This document shows positions 8,382 to 20,750 of a stretch of DNA of 64,000 bases, piece by piece. Each line of letters opens with the position of its first letter. The stretch's first letter is position 1. Both the position numbers and the translations under genes were made by a program. This DNA is from Plantactinospora mayteni (GTDB taxonomy: Bacteria > Actinomycetota > Actinomycetes > Mycobacteriales > Micromonosporaceae). The stretch is taken from the NCBI RefSeq assembly GCF_016862935.1, contig NZ_BONX01000039.1, forward strand, positions 1 through 64,000, given 5' to 3'. Below the pieces are notes generated by a model that saw only the letters and a list, made by a program, of their open reading frames with translations, did not search any database and was not told where the DNA came from.

Positions 8382-9731
8382 TCAGGTCTCCGCGCCTCGG
8401 TAGTTGTACAGCTCGTCGACGAAGCGGCGGCGCAGCGGCGGAAGCCGGCTGGTCACGCTGAAGTAGCCGCGCGCGGCCAGCATCGCCAACCGGCCGATGA
8501 CCGGCTTGTAGATCGGGTCGTCGCCGTTGGTGCCGTTGGTCCGCAGCGAGTCGGCGACCCGGGCGAAGCCGTACCGGATCATCTCCGTCTCGTAGTCCGC
8601 GATGCTCCCGAGCAGCGGCTTGGCGCCGGCCGCCGCCGCGACCAGTTGCCGGTGCAGCAGCGCGGCGTCCCGCAGCGCGGTGTTGGCGCCGACTCCGCGT
8701 CCCGGCGTCATGGTGTGGATCGCGTCGCCGAGCAGGGTCACGTTGCTGCTCGGCCAGGGCTCGACCGGTACCGAGGTGGCGACCTTGATCGGGATGACGC
8801 TGCCGGTGTCGCTCTGCCGCAGCAGTTCGCGCAGGTGCGGATGCCAGTTCCGGGTCAGGTCCCGGGCGACCTCGGCGAGGCGCTCGCCGCGCAACTCCAT
8901 CACATCAGAGGGGAACCGGTCGGCGGCGCTCCAGATGATCAGGTTGATGCAGTCCCGGGTGTTGTCGAAGAGCAGCCCCGGCCACTGCCCGATCAGCCGG
9001 GCGTCGGTGACCCCGACCCCGGGCTTGACCGAGCCGCGCTGGTCCCACTTGAACTCCATCACGTGCAGTACGCCCATCACGCCGCCGGCACCGAAGATCA
9101 GCGAGATGCCCCGGTGCATCTCCTCGGTCAGCAGGCCGCGGGTCTGCTCGGTCAGCGGGATCTTGCTGGCGATGTTGATGCTCCCGGCGTCCCTGACCTC
9201 GGCGTGCGGCAGGTACTGCCGGCGTACCGCGGAGTGCGTGCCGTCGGCGGCGACCAGCAGGTCCCCGGTGGCCGAACTGCCGTCGGCGAAGTACGCGGTG
9301 ACCCGGCCGTCGTCGTGCTGCGCGTAGTGCGTGAACGTCTTGCCGAAGTGCACCACGTCGTCCATCCCGGTCAGCAGCACCTGGCGCAGCGTCATCCGGG
9401 AGACCGACTGGTCGATGCTGGTCGGGTCGGCCTCGGGGCGCAGCGCGAAGGAGGCCGTCCGGTGCAGTTGCTCGGTGAGCACGTTGAAGTATCCGGGCGC
9501 CCGGGCGCAGGTGGCGAGGAACGTGGTGAACAGCTCCGGCGGCAGGCACTCCCGCAGCGCCCGGCAGCCGGTCGGGTTGATCCCGACCCGGTAGCCGAGC
9601 AGGCCGTCGCCACGGTCGCGGTACCGCTCGTAGACGGCGACGCTGATGCCGGCCCGCCGGAGGCCGTGCGCCAGGCACATGCCGCCGGTACCGGCACCGA
9701 TGACGAGCACATGTATCGGTCGGACGGACAT
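8382..9731 (-). CDS. FAD-dependent aromatic polyketide monooxygenase
   Basis: 449 residues. The N-terminal FAD fold has VLVIGAGTGGMCLAHGL and VAVYER; LLVAADGTHSAVR is the DG motif; LLGDAIHTMTPGRGVGAN is the GD motif binding the FAD ribose. This is the class of flavin hydroxylases that modify aromatic polyketides, comparable in role to the hydroxylase of spore-pigment clusters. The start ATG at 9731 follows AAGGGG; longer frames run into repetitive DNA. It is the last gene of the minus-strand arm, downstream of a TcmI-type cyclase, and probably hydroxylates the cyclised product. Confidence 0.9.
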   Translation of the reverse strand: MSVRPIHVLVIGAGTGGMCLAHGLRRAGISVAVYERYRDRGDGLLGYRVGINPTGCRALRECLPPELFTTFLATCARAPGYFNVLTEQLHRTASFALRPEADPTSIDQSVSRMTLRQVLLTGMDDVVHFGKTFTHYAQHDDGRVTAYFADGSSATGDLLVAADGTHSAVRRQYLPHAEVRDAGSINIASKIPLTEQTRGLLTEEMHRGISLIFGAGGVMGVLHVMEFKWDQRGSVKPGVGVTDARLIGQWPGLLFDNTRDCINLIIWSAADRFPSDVMELRGERLAEVARDLTRNWHPHLRELLRQSDTGSVIPIKVATSVPVEPWPSSNVTLLGDAIHTMTPGRGVGANTALRDAALLHRQLVAAAAGAKPLLGSIADYETEMIRYGFARVADSLRTNGTNGDDPIYKPVIGRLAMLAARGYFSVTSRLPPLRRRFVDELYNYRGAET

Positions 9732-9770
9732 CGGACCCCTTCCGCGGTCGTCGATGGTCGGTCGGCGGCG

Positions 9771-9808
9771 GGTCGACGCGGGACCGGGCGGTCGACGCGG
9801 GACCGGGT
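9771..9808. repeat. 19-bp tandem duplication
   Basis: Two 19-base copies (9771-9789 and 9790-9808), differing at the last base, lie in the 187-base gap between the cyclase and the FAD monooxygenase genes. They are not part of either gene with the starts chosen here. Confidence 0.75.
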
Positions 9809-9918
9809 GGCGCGGGGCGGGGTGGGCGGGCCGGGTCGGCGGGTCGGCGCGTACCGGTGCGGTCGTCGGACCGGGATCGGCGGTGCCGGCGTACGGGCGG
9901 GTGCGGGTCGGGACGGGA

Positions 9919-10287
9919 TCAGCTCGGGCTGCCGGCCGGGCTGGCCGGCGGCATCGCGGCCGTCGCACCCGGGCCGTCCCAGCGGTAGAAGCACTGGGCC
10001 ATCGCGTCGCGCGGCGACCGCCAGTTCGGCGAGTACGGCGAGATGTAGGAGCCCAGCCGCTGCGTCACGCTGACGAAGAGCGGATGCCGGTTCGCCTGCT
10101 CCAGCCGGGACGGCCCGGAGTCGTCGGTCTCCATCAGGTGCAGGCAGAGATCGTCGAGGTGGTAGAGCGAGCGGTGCCGCACTCCGGTGACCGTGTGCAG
10201 GTCCGTGTTGTCGGACTCCGCGAAGATCTTCGCGATCTCCTCCTCGGTTCCCGGGATGATCCTGCCGACGATCAGTACGCGATTCAT
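9919..10287 (-). CDS. TcmI-family type II polyketide cyclase (first copy)
   Basis: 122 residues, one ferredoxin-like domain of the TcmI cyclase family. Conserved blocks are IFAESDNTDLHTVTGVRHRS, LYHLDDLCLHLME and NWRSPRDAMAQCFYRW. These enzymes close later rings of aromatic polyketides. The ATG follows GGGGAGACGAG. It is the first gene of the minus arm, ahead of the FAD monooxygenase. A second cyclase of this family (12189-12530) opens the plus arm. The last 15 residues are a Pro/Ala/Ser tail. Confidence 0.9.
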   Translation of the reverse strand: MNRVLIVGRIIPGTEEEIAKIFAESDNTDLHTVTGVRHRSLYHLDDLCLHLMETDDSGPSRLEQANRHPLFVSVTQRLGSYISPYSPNWRSPRDAMAQCFYRWDGPGATAAMPPASPAGSPS

Positions 10288-10527
10288 CTCGTCTCCCCAC
10301 TGGCTGCTACGGCTCGCCTGGCTGCCCCGGCCCGCTGGCCCGGCTTCCGGCCCGACGATCCGGCTTCGTCCGACCCGGCCTCGGGGCGTCCGTTGCCGGT
10401 CCGACCCGTTGGATCTTGCCGGTCCGTGATCGGGTCCGGACCCGGGTCCGGCGGGCGTCCGGACCCGGTCGCGGCCCGGACAACCTGGCGGCCGTCCGGT
10501 CGGGCTCGATCACCATGCCGGCGGTGA

Positions 10528-10545
10528 CGTCACCCCACCGTCACC
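10528..10545 (-). promoter_or_regulatory. SARP-type heptad pair upstream of the minus-strand PKS arm
   Basis: CGTCACCccacCGTCACC: two identical heptads, start to start 11 bases. On the minus strand they read GGTGACG twice, in the direction of the cyclase-monooxygenase arm that starts at 10287. SARP proteins bind direct heptad repeats one helical turn apart. Confidence 0.6.
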
Positions 10546-10571
10546 GCCCGCCGCTGGCGGCGTCGTCCTCC

Positions 10572-10589
10572 GGTGACGCGGCGGTGACG
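10572..10589 (+). promoter_or_regulatory. second SARP-type heptad pair
   Basis: GGTGACGcggcGGTGACG, the same heptad and 11-base spacing as the pair at 10528-10545 but in the opposite orientation. The two pairs face each other across 26 bases. No plus-strand gene starts nearby, so this pair may assist the neighbouring one. Confidence 0.5.
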
Positions 10590-10821
10590 CCGCCGACGCC
10601 AGGATGGGGACACGTCCGGATCGCACCGCCCCGGACGGAGACCGTCGGGCTTCGGCCCGACCCTTGCCCGGTCACCTGTCCGCCCGGTAACCTGTCGCCC
10701 GGTTCCGCCTCGGTTCCGCCCGCCCCGCCAGGCACGCCGGCAGGGTCTTGGAGACGGCGGGCGTCAGGAGACGGTGGGCGTGTCAGGAGCCGGTGGCCAC
10801 GGTGGGACGGTGGGCCACGGA

Positions 10822-11685
10822 TCAGCGCCGCACCGGCAGCGCCGACCGGCCGGGGTACGCCTCGGCGCGCCCCGACGGTGGCCGCGAGGCCGACAGGCGC
10901 GCCCCCGCCGGCCGGGAGATGGGGGCGAGCAGGTCACTGAGCAGGGCGCACATCGTCTCGGACGGCTCCAGTTGAAGTTCGCGGAGCAGCAGGTCACGGT
11001 AGACGTAGAAGGCTTGGAGCGCCTCGTAGGCGTTGCCCTCGTCGAGGTGGGTCTCGACGATCAGGCGGTGCGGCGTCTCCCGCAGCGGCTCGGCGCGGAC
11101 CGCCTCGAGGGCGGCCTGCAACGCCTCGCCGTGCTGCCCGGCGCGCAGGTGACCCCGGGCGATGTCCTCCAGCATGTGCAGCCGGAGCTGGCGCAGCCGC
11201 TCCCGCTCCAGCAGGACCCACTCGTCGTACCAGCCGGGGAGCAGGTCGTGCCGTCCGGCGCCACGGATCTTCGCCGCCCAGCGGGGGTCGCCGCCGTCGC
11301 GTACCCGGTCGGCGGCTCGGACGAGGTCGTCGATGTCGAGCCGCACCGCCGGATCGAGCCGTACCGTGTCGCCGGTGGTGAGTACCGGGCAACTGCCCTC
11401 CTGACGCAGCCGCCACAGCGCCGTACGCAGGGAGGACATCGCCCGCTCCTCCGGAGTGTCCGGCCACAGCAGACCGGCCAGGTGTGCCCGGGTCGCACCC
11501 GGCCGCAACCCGACCAGTGCGATGATCCGTTGCAGTCCACGTGGTACGACCACCGGCGTCCCGTCGTGCAGCAGACTGAACCCGTCCAGCAGGAACAGTT
11601 GGATCGTTCGGCCGGCTTGACGCTCGGACGGCTGGGCCGGTGCCCGGCGTGCCCCGTCGTGTGGCGCGCTCTCCTCAGGAGTCAC
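10822..11685 (-). CDS. SARP family transcriptional activator
   Basis: 287 residues from a GTG at 11685, chosen because AGGAGG lies eight bases upstream; a longer GTG at 11805 has no ribosome site. Residues about 20-110 form an OmpR-like winged-helix domain (FLLDGFSLLHDGTPVVVPRG, LAGLLWPDTP, SSLRTALWRLRQ). Residues 115-260 form the bacterial transcriptional activation domain (HDLLPGWYDEWVLLERERLRQ, EALRAEPLRETPH-like helices, AFYVYRDLLLRELQLEPS). It is the likely pathway-specific activator of both PKS arms. Matching heptad repeats lie on its own upstream side, so it may also regulate itself. Confidence 0.9.
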   Translation of the reverse strand: MTPEESAPHDGARRAPAQPSERQAGRTIQLFLLDGFSLLHDGTPVVVPRGLQRIIALVGLRPGATRAHLAGLLWPDTPEERAMSSLRTALWRLRQEGSCPVLTTGDTVRLDPAVRLDIDDLVRAADRVRDGGDPRWAAKIRGAGRHDLLPGWYDEWVLLERERLRQLRLHMLEDIARGHLRAGQHGEALQAALEAVRAEPLRETPHRLIVETHLDEGNAYEALQAFYVYRDLLLRELQLEPSETMCALLSDLLAPISRPAGARLSASRPPSGRAEAYPGRSALPVRR

Positions 11686-11990
11686 GGCCCCACCCTCCTG
11701 CACCCGGAACCCGTGTCCCGAAGTCCGCTCTGCCCGGACCGCCCCGTCCAGCTCTCCGGTATGCCGATGCCGCTCCGGCGCCGCGCCCGCTCGGGCGACC
11801 GACACCGCAAAGCATGACGAAGGTTATCAATCGCCGTTACGCTCGGTCAATCCGCCGGTCGGCAATCCGACCTACCCGTTCGGCCGCTGCACAACGGCTG
11901 TGAGCTGGGCATAAGTGGTCGTGATCGGTCTCCGTGACGCTGCCTGAGCGCTCTCCCGCCGGCTCGCGATCGGGCATTGTGCCCGGTCGA

Positions 11991-12008
11991 CGTCACCAGA
12001 GCGTCACC
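11991..12008 (-). promoter_or_regulatory. SARP-type heptad pair oriented to the SARP gene
   Basis: CGTCACCagagCGTCACC, identical heptads with an 11-base period. On the minus strand it reads GGTGACG twice, pointing toward the SARP gene. It suggests autoregulation or shared control of the divergent promoters. Confidence 0.6.
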
Positions 12009-12035
12009 ATACTGGGGGGCGGCCGTACGCGATCG

Positions 12036-12053
12036 GGTGACACTTCGTTGACA
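12036..12053 (+). promoter_or_regulatory. SARP-type heptad pair oriented to the main PKS operon
   Basis: GGTGACActtcGTTGACA, an 11-base period with one mismatch between heptads. The second heptad contains TTGACA. It lies about 135 bases upstream of the first plus-strand gene at 12189 and points toward it. Confidence 0.55.
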
Positions 12054-12188
12054 CCCGCTCGGCAGGGTGGTCACCAGTCGTTCGGACGAGGTCGCAGTCG
12101 GGGGAGAAGCCGGGGGAGAGGCTCTTGTCGCGGCCCGGTGCCGGTGTCACCCATCCGGAGCGCGGGAATCGCCCAGGGAGGCTGCGCC

Positions 12189-12530
12189 ATGGATCGCTCA
12201 CTGATCGTCGCGAAGGTCGTGCCGGCCGCCGAGGGGCGGGTCGCGCAGATTTTCGCCGAGTCGGACCGGACCGACCTGCCCCGGCTGGTGGGCGTACGGC
12301 ACCGCTCGCTCTACCGGCTGCACGACCTGTATGTGCACCTGATCGAGACGGAGAGTCCGGGTTCCGCCGCGGTGGAGAACGTCCGCCGGCATCCCGAGTT
12401 CGTCCGGGTCAGCGAACGGCTGGCCCCGCACATCACGCCGTACCTGGCGAACTGGCGGGTGCCGGCGGACGCCATGGCGCGCTGCTTCTACCGCTGGGAC
12501 GCCCCGACGAACGAGGGGGCAAGGCGATGA
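12189..12530 (+). CDS. TcmI-family type II polyketide cyclase (second copy)
   Basis: 113 residues, same family as the gene at 9919-10287. Shared blocks are IFAESDRTDLPRLVGVRHRS, LYRLHDLYVHLIETE and NWRVPADAMARCFYRWD. The ATG follows AGGGAGG at nine bases. It opens the plus-strand operon, and its stop overlaps the next start in an ATGA junction. Two TcmI-type cyclases in one cluster suggest two separate ring closures. Confidence 0.92.
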   Translation: MDRSLIVAKVVPAAEGRVAQIFAESDRTDLPRLVGVRHRSLYRLHDLYVHLIETESPGSAAVENVRRHPEFVRVSERLAPHITPYLANWRVPADAMARCFYRWDAPTNEGARR

Positions 12531-14509
12531 CCGGGGGTACGGCGATGACCGGGGGTACGCCGGCCGGCACCATCCCGCGCCGCAGCGGGTACGCCGATCT
12601 CGACCAGCAGCCGTGGATCCGCTGCCGTTCCTGCCCGGCGCTGCTCTACCGGAAGCGGCTGCGGCGCAACCTCGACGTCTGCCCGGAGTGCGGTGACCAC
12701 CGTCGGCTGGACGCGCCCGAGCGGATCGCCCAACTCGTCGACCGGGACACCTTCCGCCAGTTGCCCGGCCCGGCGACCCAGGTCGACCCGATCGGATTCG
12801 TCGACTCGGTCCCGTACCCGCAGCGGCTCGCCGCCGCCCGCGCGGAGACCGGCCTGGCCGAGGCGGTGCTCTGCGGCTCGGCGACGCTCGGCGGGCATCC
12901 CCTGGCGCTGGCCGTGATGGACTTCCGGTTCCTCGGCGGCAGCCTGGGCTCGGTCACCGGGGAGCTGATCACCCGGGCCGCCGAGCACGCCCTGAGCAAC
13001 CGCCTGCCGCTGCTCCTGGTCACCGCGTCCGGTGGCGCCCGGATGCAGGAGGGCGTACTGGCGCTGATGCAGATGGCCACCATCAGCCAGGCGATCGCCG
13101 CGCTGCGTGAGGCGGGGCTGCTGACCGTCAGCCTGGTCACCGATCCCACCTACGGCGGAGTGGCGGCGTCCTTCGCGACCTGCACCGACATCGTGCTGGC
13201 CGAGACCGGTTCCCGGCTGGGCTTCGCCGGTCCCCGGGTGATCAAGGAGACCATCCGGCAGACGCTTCCGCCGGACTTCCAGACCACCGACTTCCTGCTC
13301 CGGCACGGTCAGGTCGACATGGTGGTGGAGCGGCGGGTGCTGCGGGCCAGGCTGCGCTGGCTGCTCGCCGCCGCCGCGCCGGCCCCGGTCAAGCCGCTGG
13401 TCCGGCCGCCGGCCGGGACGCCGTCGACGCCGGACGACGCCGCCCTGCTCGGCCCGCCTGATGGCCCACGGAACGGCCCGCTGAACGGCTCGCTTGATGG
13501 CCCGCTGAACGGCCGGCTGAATGGCCAGCTCCGCGCGGCTGAAGCGTCGCCGCCGGTGAATGGCGAACCGGGCGGTGGCGGTGGCGGTGTGGCCGGGCCG
13601 GGTGCCCGGGCGCCCTCGATCCGCCGACCCGAACCGGGGAAGGTCACCCCGGCGGCGTGGACCGGGGACACCGGCCCGGACGACTGGACCGACGCCTGGC
13701 GGATCGTCCGGTCCGCCCGGCACGCCGGCCGGCCGACCACGCTCGACTACCTGGCCACCGCCTTCGACGGGTTCGTCGAGCTGCACGGTGACCGGCTCGG
13801 CGTCGACTGCGCGGCGATCGTTGCCGGGCTGGCCCGGCTCGGTGACCGGTACGTCGCCGTGGTCGGGCACCAGAAGGGACACCATCCGAGGGAGCTGCGG
13901 GCCCGCAACTTCGGGATGGCCAGCCCGGCCGGCTACCGCAAGGCGATGCGGGTCATGCGGCTCGCCGCCGGCCTGGGCCTGCCGGTGGTGACGCTGATCG
14001 ACACGCCGGGTGCGTACCCGGGGGTGGAGGCCGAGCAGCAGGGCCAGGCCGCCGCGATCGCCGAGAGCATCCTGGCGATGACCGGACTGCCGACCCCGAT
14101 CGTCGCGGTGATCATCGGCGAGGGCGGCAGCGGTGGGGCGTTGGCGTTGGCGGTGGCCGACCGGGTGCTGATGCTGCGCAACGCGGTCTACTCGGTGATC
14201 AGTCCCGAGGGCTGCGCCGCGATCCTCTGGCAGGACCGGGCCGCCGTGCCGCGGGCCGCCGACGCGCTCCGGCTCACCGCACCCGACCTGCTGCGGCTCG
14301 GCGTCGCCGACGAGATCGTCGCGGAGCCGGCCGAGGGCGCGCACCGGGATCCCGCCGGGGCGGCCCGACTGCTCCGCCGGGCGCTGCTGGAGAACCTGGC
14401 GCCGCTGCTCGACCTACCCGCCGGGGAGCTGGTCGGGCGTCGTCGGCGGCGCTTCCGCCGGTACGGTGCGGCAGCCAGCGTGCTGCCGTCGGAAGCGGGT
14501 CCCGAGTGA
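12527..14509 (+). CDS. acetyl-CoA carboxylase carboxyltransferase, fused beta and alpha subunits
   Basis: 660 residues. Residues 30-290 are the AccD-like beta half, with a four-Cys zinc ribbon (C33, C36, C52, C55) and TASGGARMQEG. Residues 390-650 are the AccA-like alpha half (GHQKGHHPRELRARNFGMA, TLIDTPGAYPGVEAE, GEGGSGGALALA). A linker of about 90 residues contains a DG/NG repeat. It moves carboxyl groups from biotin to acetyl-CoA, making malonyl-CoA for the PKS. The first 18 bases of the gene are nearly repeated, giving two tandem possible starts (MTGGTAMTGG). Dedicated carboxylases occur in other type II PKS clusters. Confidence 0.93.
   Translation: MTGGTAMTGGTPAGTIPRRSGYADLDQQPWIRCRSCPALLYRKRLRRNLDVCPECGDHRRLDAPERIAQLVDRDTFRQLPGPATQVDPIGFVDSVPYPQRLAAARAETGLAEAVLCGSATLGGHPLALAVMDFRFLGGSLGSVTGELITRAAEHALSNRLPLLLVTASGGARMQEGVLALMQMATISQAIAALREAGLLTVSLVTDPTYGGVAASFATCTDIVLAETGSRLGFAGPRVIKETIRQTLPPDFQTTDFLLRHGQVDMVVERRVLRARLRWLLAAAAPAPVKPLVRPPAGTPSTPDDAALLGPPDGPRNGPLNGSLDGPLNGRLNGQLRAAEASPPVNGEPGGGGGGVAGPGARAPSIRRPEPGKVTPAAWTGDTGPDDWTDAWRIVRSARHAGRPTTLDYLATAFDGFVELHGDRLGVDCAAIVAGLARLGDRYVAVVGHQKGHHPRELRARNFGMASPAGYRKAMRVMRLAAGLGLPVVTLIDTPGAYPGVEAEQQGQAAAIAESILAMTGLPTPIVAVIIGEGGSGGALALAVADRVLMLRNAVYSVISPEGCAAILWQDRAAVPRAADALRLTAPDLLRLGVADEIVAEPAEGAHRDPAGAARLLRRALLENLAPLLDLPAGELVGRRRRRFRRYGAAASVLPSEAGPE
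13460..13531. repeat. 12-bp coding repeat in the carboxyltransferase linker
   Basis: Six in-frame units of 12 bases encode four-residue steps of the form (D/N)-G-x-(L/R). The repeat lies in the linker between the beta and alpha halves and probably acts as a flexible spacer. Confidence 0.8.
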
Positions 14510-15027
14510 CCGCCGCGGCGATCCCCGGACAGCCGACCGAAGCCGCCGAGCCGGCTGACCGGGAGACGGCACTCGGCGAGCTGCGCCGGCAGGCGGGTCG
14601 GCTGCTGACCGAGACGGCCGGCCCGGTGCGCCGGATCCACCTGCGCTCCGGCGATGCCGTGCTGGAGATCGAGTGGCACGGCGCGTCCGGTCCGCCGGAG
14701 CCGGGCGGCGTAGTACCCGCCCCAGCGCCGGCCGACCTCCCTGCCCGGCCCGTACCGGCCGCCGCCAGCGGCGCCGACGGTGACGGCCGCCGGACCGTCG
14801 TCGCGCCGATGGTCGGCACCTACTACCAGGCGGCCGAGCCCGGCGGCGCTCCGTTCGTCGAGGTCGGCGACAAGGTGGAGCCCGGTCAGGTGGTCTGCAT
14901 CGTCGAGGCGATGAAGCTGATGAACGAGGTGGTGGCCGACCAGGTCGGCCGGGTGGCCGAGGTGCTCGTCCGGGACGGCGATCCGGTCGAGTTCGGGCAG
15001 CCACTGTTCGCCCTGCTACCCGCGTGA
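14506..15027 (+). CDS. accB: biotin carboxyl carrier protein of acetyl-CoA carboxylase
   Basis: 173 residues. The C-terminal 80 residues are the biotinyl domain with VEAMKLMNEV, biotin attached to Lys137. A Pro/Ala-rich middle and a short helical N-terminus precede it, the usual AccB plan. The GTG start overlaps the carboxyltransferase stop by four bases. It carries carboxybiotin between the biotin carboxylase that follows and the fused carboxyltransferase that precedes it. Confidence 0.95.
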   Translation: MTAAAIPGQPTEAAEPADRETALGELRRQAGRLLTETAGPVRRIHLRSGDAVLEIEWHGASGPPEPGGVVPAPAPADLPARPVPAAASGADGDGRRTVVAPMVGTYYQAAEPGGAPFVEVGDKVEPGQVVCIVEAMKLMNEVVADQVGRVAEVLVRDGDPVEFGQPLFALLPA

Positions 15028-15046
15028 CTTCCAGGACGGTGCGGCG

Positions 15047-18135
<3,089 letters not shown>

Positions 18136-18139
<4 letters not shown>

Positions 18140-19407
18140 ACCGGCGCCGCAGCGTGGTGACCGGGATCGGGGTGGTCGCGCCGGGCGGGGCGACCCGGGA
18201 CGAGTTCTGGGCAACCATCACCGCCGGCCGCACGGCGACCCGCCGGATCAGCTTCTTCGACCCGTCACCGTTCCGCTCCCAGGTCGCCGCCGAGTGCGAC
18301 TTCGACCCGGTCCGCGCCGGGCTAGGCGTCGCCGAGCGACAGCGCGCCGACCGGTACGTCCAGTTCGCGCTGGCCGCGTCGATCGAGGCGCTGGCGGACA
18401 GCGGACTGGAGCTGACCGACGCGACGCGGGAGCGCACCGGAGTGGTGCTCGGCTCGGCGGTGGGCGGCACCATGCTGCTGGAGCGGGAGTACGTGCAGGT
18501 CAGCGACTCCGGTGCGGACTGGCTGGTGGATCCGAACCGGGCCGGTCCGTACCTCTACCAGGCGCTGATGCCGAGCAGCCTCGCCGCCGACGTCGCCTGC
18601 CGGCACGGGGTGCACGGTCCGGCCCAGGTGATCTCCACCGGCTGCACCTCCGGGATCGACGCGATCGGCTACGGCCAGCAGCTCATCGAGGACGACGAGG
18701 CGGACGTGGTGCTCTCCGGCGCCTCGGACAGCCCGATCTCGCCGGTCACCGTCGCCTCGTTCGACGCGATCAAGGCGACCACTCCGGACAACGACGATCC
18801 GGCGCACGCCTCGCGGCCGTTCGACCGGGACCGGCACGGCTTCGTACTCGCCGAGGGGGCCGCCGTGCTGGTCCTCGAAGAGGCGGAGCACGCCCGGCGG
18901 CGCGGGGCGCGGGTCTACTGCGAGGCCGCCGGATACGCCAACCGGAGCAATGGCTACCACATGACCGGGCTGCGTCCGGACGGTGTGGAGATGGCGTTGG
19001 CCATCGACGACGCGATGGCACAGGCCCGGTGCGATCCGGCCGACGTGTCGTACGTCAGCGCGCACGGCTCGGGTACCCGGCAGAACGACCGGCACGAGAC
19101 GGCCGCCTTCAAGCGGGCGCTGGGTGCGGCGGCGTACCGGGTGCCGATCAGTTCGATCAAGTCGATGGTCGGGCACTCGCTCGGGGCGATCGGCGCGATC
19201 GAGATGGCGGCCTGCGCGCTGGCCATCGAACACGGGGTGGTGCCGCCGACCGCCAACTGGGCCAACCGGGACGCCGAGTGCGACCTCGACTACACGCCGA
19301 ACACCGCGCGGGAACTGCCGGTGCGGGTGGCCCTCTCCGTCGGCAGTGGCTTCGGCGGGTTCCAGTCGGCGATGGTCTTCACCCGCTTCGACGGGCGGGA
19401 CCGATGA
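18136..19407 (+). CDS. type II PKS ketosynthase alpha subunit
   Basis: 423 residues, full-length KS-alpha. The active-site cysteine is C170 in [10 protein letters not shown], with the histidines in VSAHGSGT and [11 protein letters not shown]. It condenses malonyl units carried by the ACP, working as a heterodimer with the KS-beta that follows. The GTG start and the end both lie in four-base overlaps with neighbours, so cupin, KS-alpha and KS-beta are probably made together. Confidence 0.97.
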
Positions 19408-20720
19408 CCGGCGAGCCGCGCGGCGCCGGACCGACGACCGGCCGGGCGGACGACGTCGGACCGGTGACCGGCCGGGCGGGTGGGGACGGGGCGCGGCGCC
19501 GGGCCGTGATCACCGGGATCGGCGTGGTGGCGCCGAGCGGGATCGGCGCGGACGCGCACTGGAAGTGCGTGCTGGCCGGACAGAGCCGGATCGGCCCGAT
19601 CACCCTCTTCGACCCGGAGCGCTATCCCAGCCGGCTCGCGGGCGAGGTGGCCGGCTTCGACGCGCTGCACTATGCCGACAACCGGCAGGTGGTGCAGACC
19701 GACCGGTGGACGCATCTCGGGTTCGCGGCGGCCCGGCTCGCGCTCGCCGACGCCGGACTGCCGGAGATGGCCGACGATCCCTACGGGTACGCGGTGACCC
19801 TGGCGAGTTCCTCCGGCGGCAACCTGTTCGGTCAGCGGGAACTGCAACGGCTCTGGCGTGGCCCGGCCCGGACCGTCGGGGCGTACCAGTCGATCGCCTG
19901 GTTCTACGCGGCGAGCGTCGGTCAGCTCTCGATCCGGCACCAGTTCAAGGGCCCGTGCGGGGTACTGGCGGCCGAGTCCGCCGGTGGGCTGGACAGCCTG
20001 GCGCACGCGGTACGGATGGTCCGGCGCGGCACTCCGGTGGTGCTGGCCGGTGGCACCGAGTGCCCGCTGAGCCCGTACGCGCTGACCTGCCAGATGCGCA
20101 ACGGGCTGCTGAGCACCTGCCCCGAGCCGGCGTTGGCGTACCGGCCGTTCGACGTGGCGGCCGGCGGCTACGTACCGGGGGAGGGTGGGGCGGTCTTCGT
20201 GGTGGAGGACCTGGCGCACGCCCGGGCCCGGGGAGTACGCGGCTATGCCGAGGTCGCCGGCTGGGGCGCCAGCCACGACGCCCGGCACACCGACCGGCTC
20301 GCCGCCGGAGACCCGGCGCAGTACGCCCGGGCGATGCGGCTCGCCCTGGACCGGGCCGGGGTGCGGCCGGCCGAGGTCGACGTGGTCTTTCCGGACGCGC
20401 TCGGCGTGCCCCGCTACGACCGCAGCGAGGCCGAGGCGCTGCGTGCGGTGTTCGGGACGCGCCCGCCGCCGGTGACCACCCAGAAGCCGCTGGTCGGCCG
20501 GGCACACCAGGGTGGGTCGGCGCTGGACGTGGCGACCGCGCTGCTCGGCATCCGGCACGGGGTGCTGCCGCCGACGGCCGGGCTGGACCGGCCGGCGCCC
20601 GGCTGCGAGTTGGACTTCGTCCGGGAGTCCGGACCCCGGCGGGTGGACGTGGCGCTGGTCGGGGCGCGCGGGTTCGACGGTTTCAACAGCGCCGTGGTGG
20701 TACGGCGCGGCCCGGCGTAG
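19404..20720 (+). CDS. type II PKS ketosynthase beta subunit (chain length factor)
   Basis: 438 residues. It has the KS fold but no active-site cysteine: the aligned stretch is [16 protein letters not shown], with Ser192 where KS-alpha has Cys and where chain length factors usually have Gln. The first 30 residues are a Gly/Arg/Asp-rich extension from repeated ccgggcgg DNA. It sets polyketide length with KS-alpha; the length made cannot be read reliably from sequence alone. It overlaps KS-alpha by four bases and is followed after 30 bases by the ABM gene. Confidence 0.95.
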   Translation: MTGEPRGAGPTTGRADDVGPVTGRAGGDGARRRAVITGIGVVAPSGIGADAHWKCVLAGQSRIGPITLFDPERYPSRLAGEVAGFDALHYADNRQVVQTDRWTHLGFAAARLALADAGLPEMADDPYGYAVTLASSSGGNLFGQRELQRLWRGPARTVGAYQSIAWFYAASVGQLSIRHQFKGPCGVLAAESAGGLDSLAHAVRMVRRGTPVVLAGGTECPLSPYALTCQMRNGLLSTCPEPALAYRPFDVAAGGYVPGEGGAVFVVEDLAHARARGVRGYAEVAGWGASHDARHTDRLAAGDPAQYARAMRLALDRAGVRPAEVDVVFPDALGVPRYDRSEAEALRAVFGTRPPPVTTQKPLVGRAHQGGSALDVATALLGIRHGVLPPTAGLDRPAPGCELDFVRESGPRRVDVALVGARGFDGFNSAVVVRRGPA

Positions 20721-20750
20721 CCCGGGGGGAGCTTGGAGAGGACGACCGGG

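Larger units (their letters stand above)
10288..10821. other. 534-base gap with SARP-type repeats
   Basis: No convincing gene. The part near 10430-10500 is rich in short GGTCCGGACCC-type palindromes. Positions 10528-10589 hold two pairs of 7-bp repeats listed separately. The gap lies downstream of the SARP gene and upstream of the first cyclase, so it must hold the SARP terminator and the promoter of the minus arm. Confidence 0.6.
11686..12188. other. divergent promoter region between SARP gene and plus-strand PKS arm
   Basis: About 500 bases without a gene if the SARP start at 11685 is right. It contains two heptad pairs (11991-12008 and 12036-12053), a single CGTGACG-like half site near 11932, and an AT-richer stretch at 11815-11835. 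Both the SARP gene and the main PKS operon must be transcribed from here. Confidence 0.6.

Noticed and set aside
12125-14509. A 794-residue carboxyltransferase with a long N-terminus
   Set aside because: The first 134 residues are the out-of-frame reading of the second cyclase gene; the ATG at 12527 overlaps its stop.
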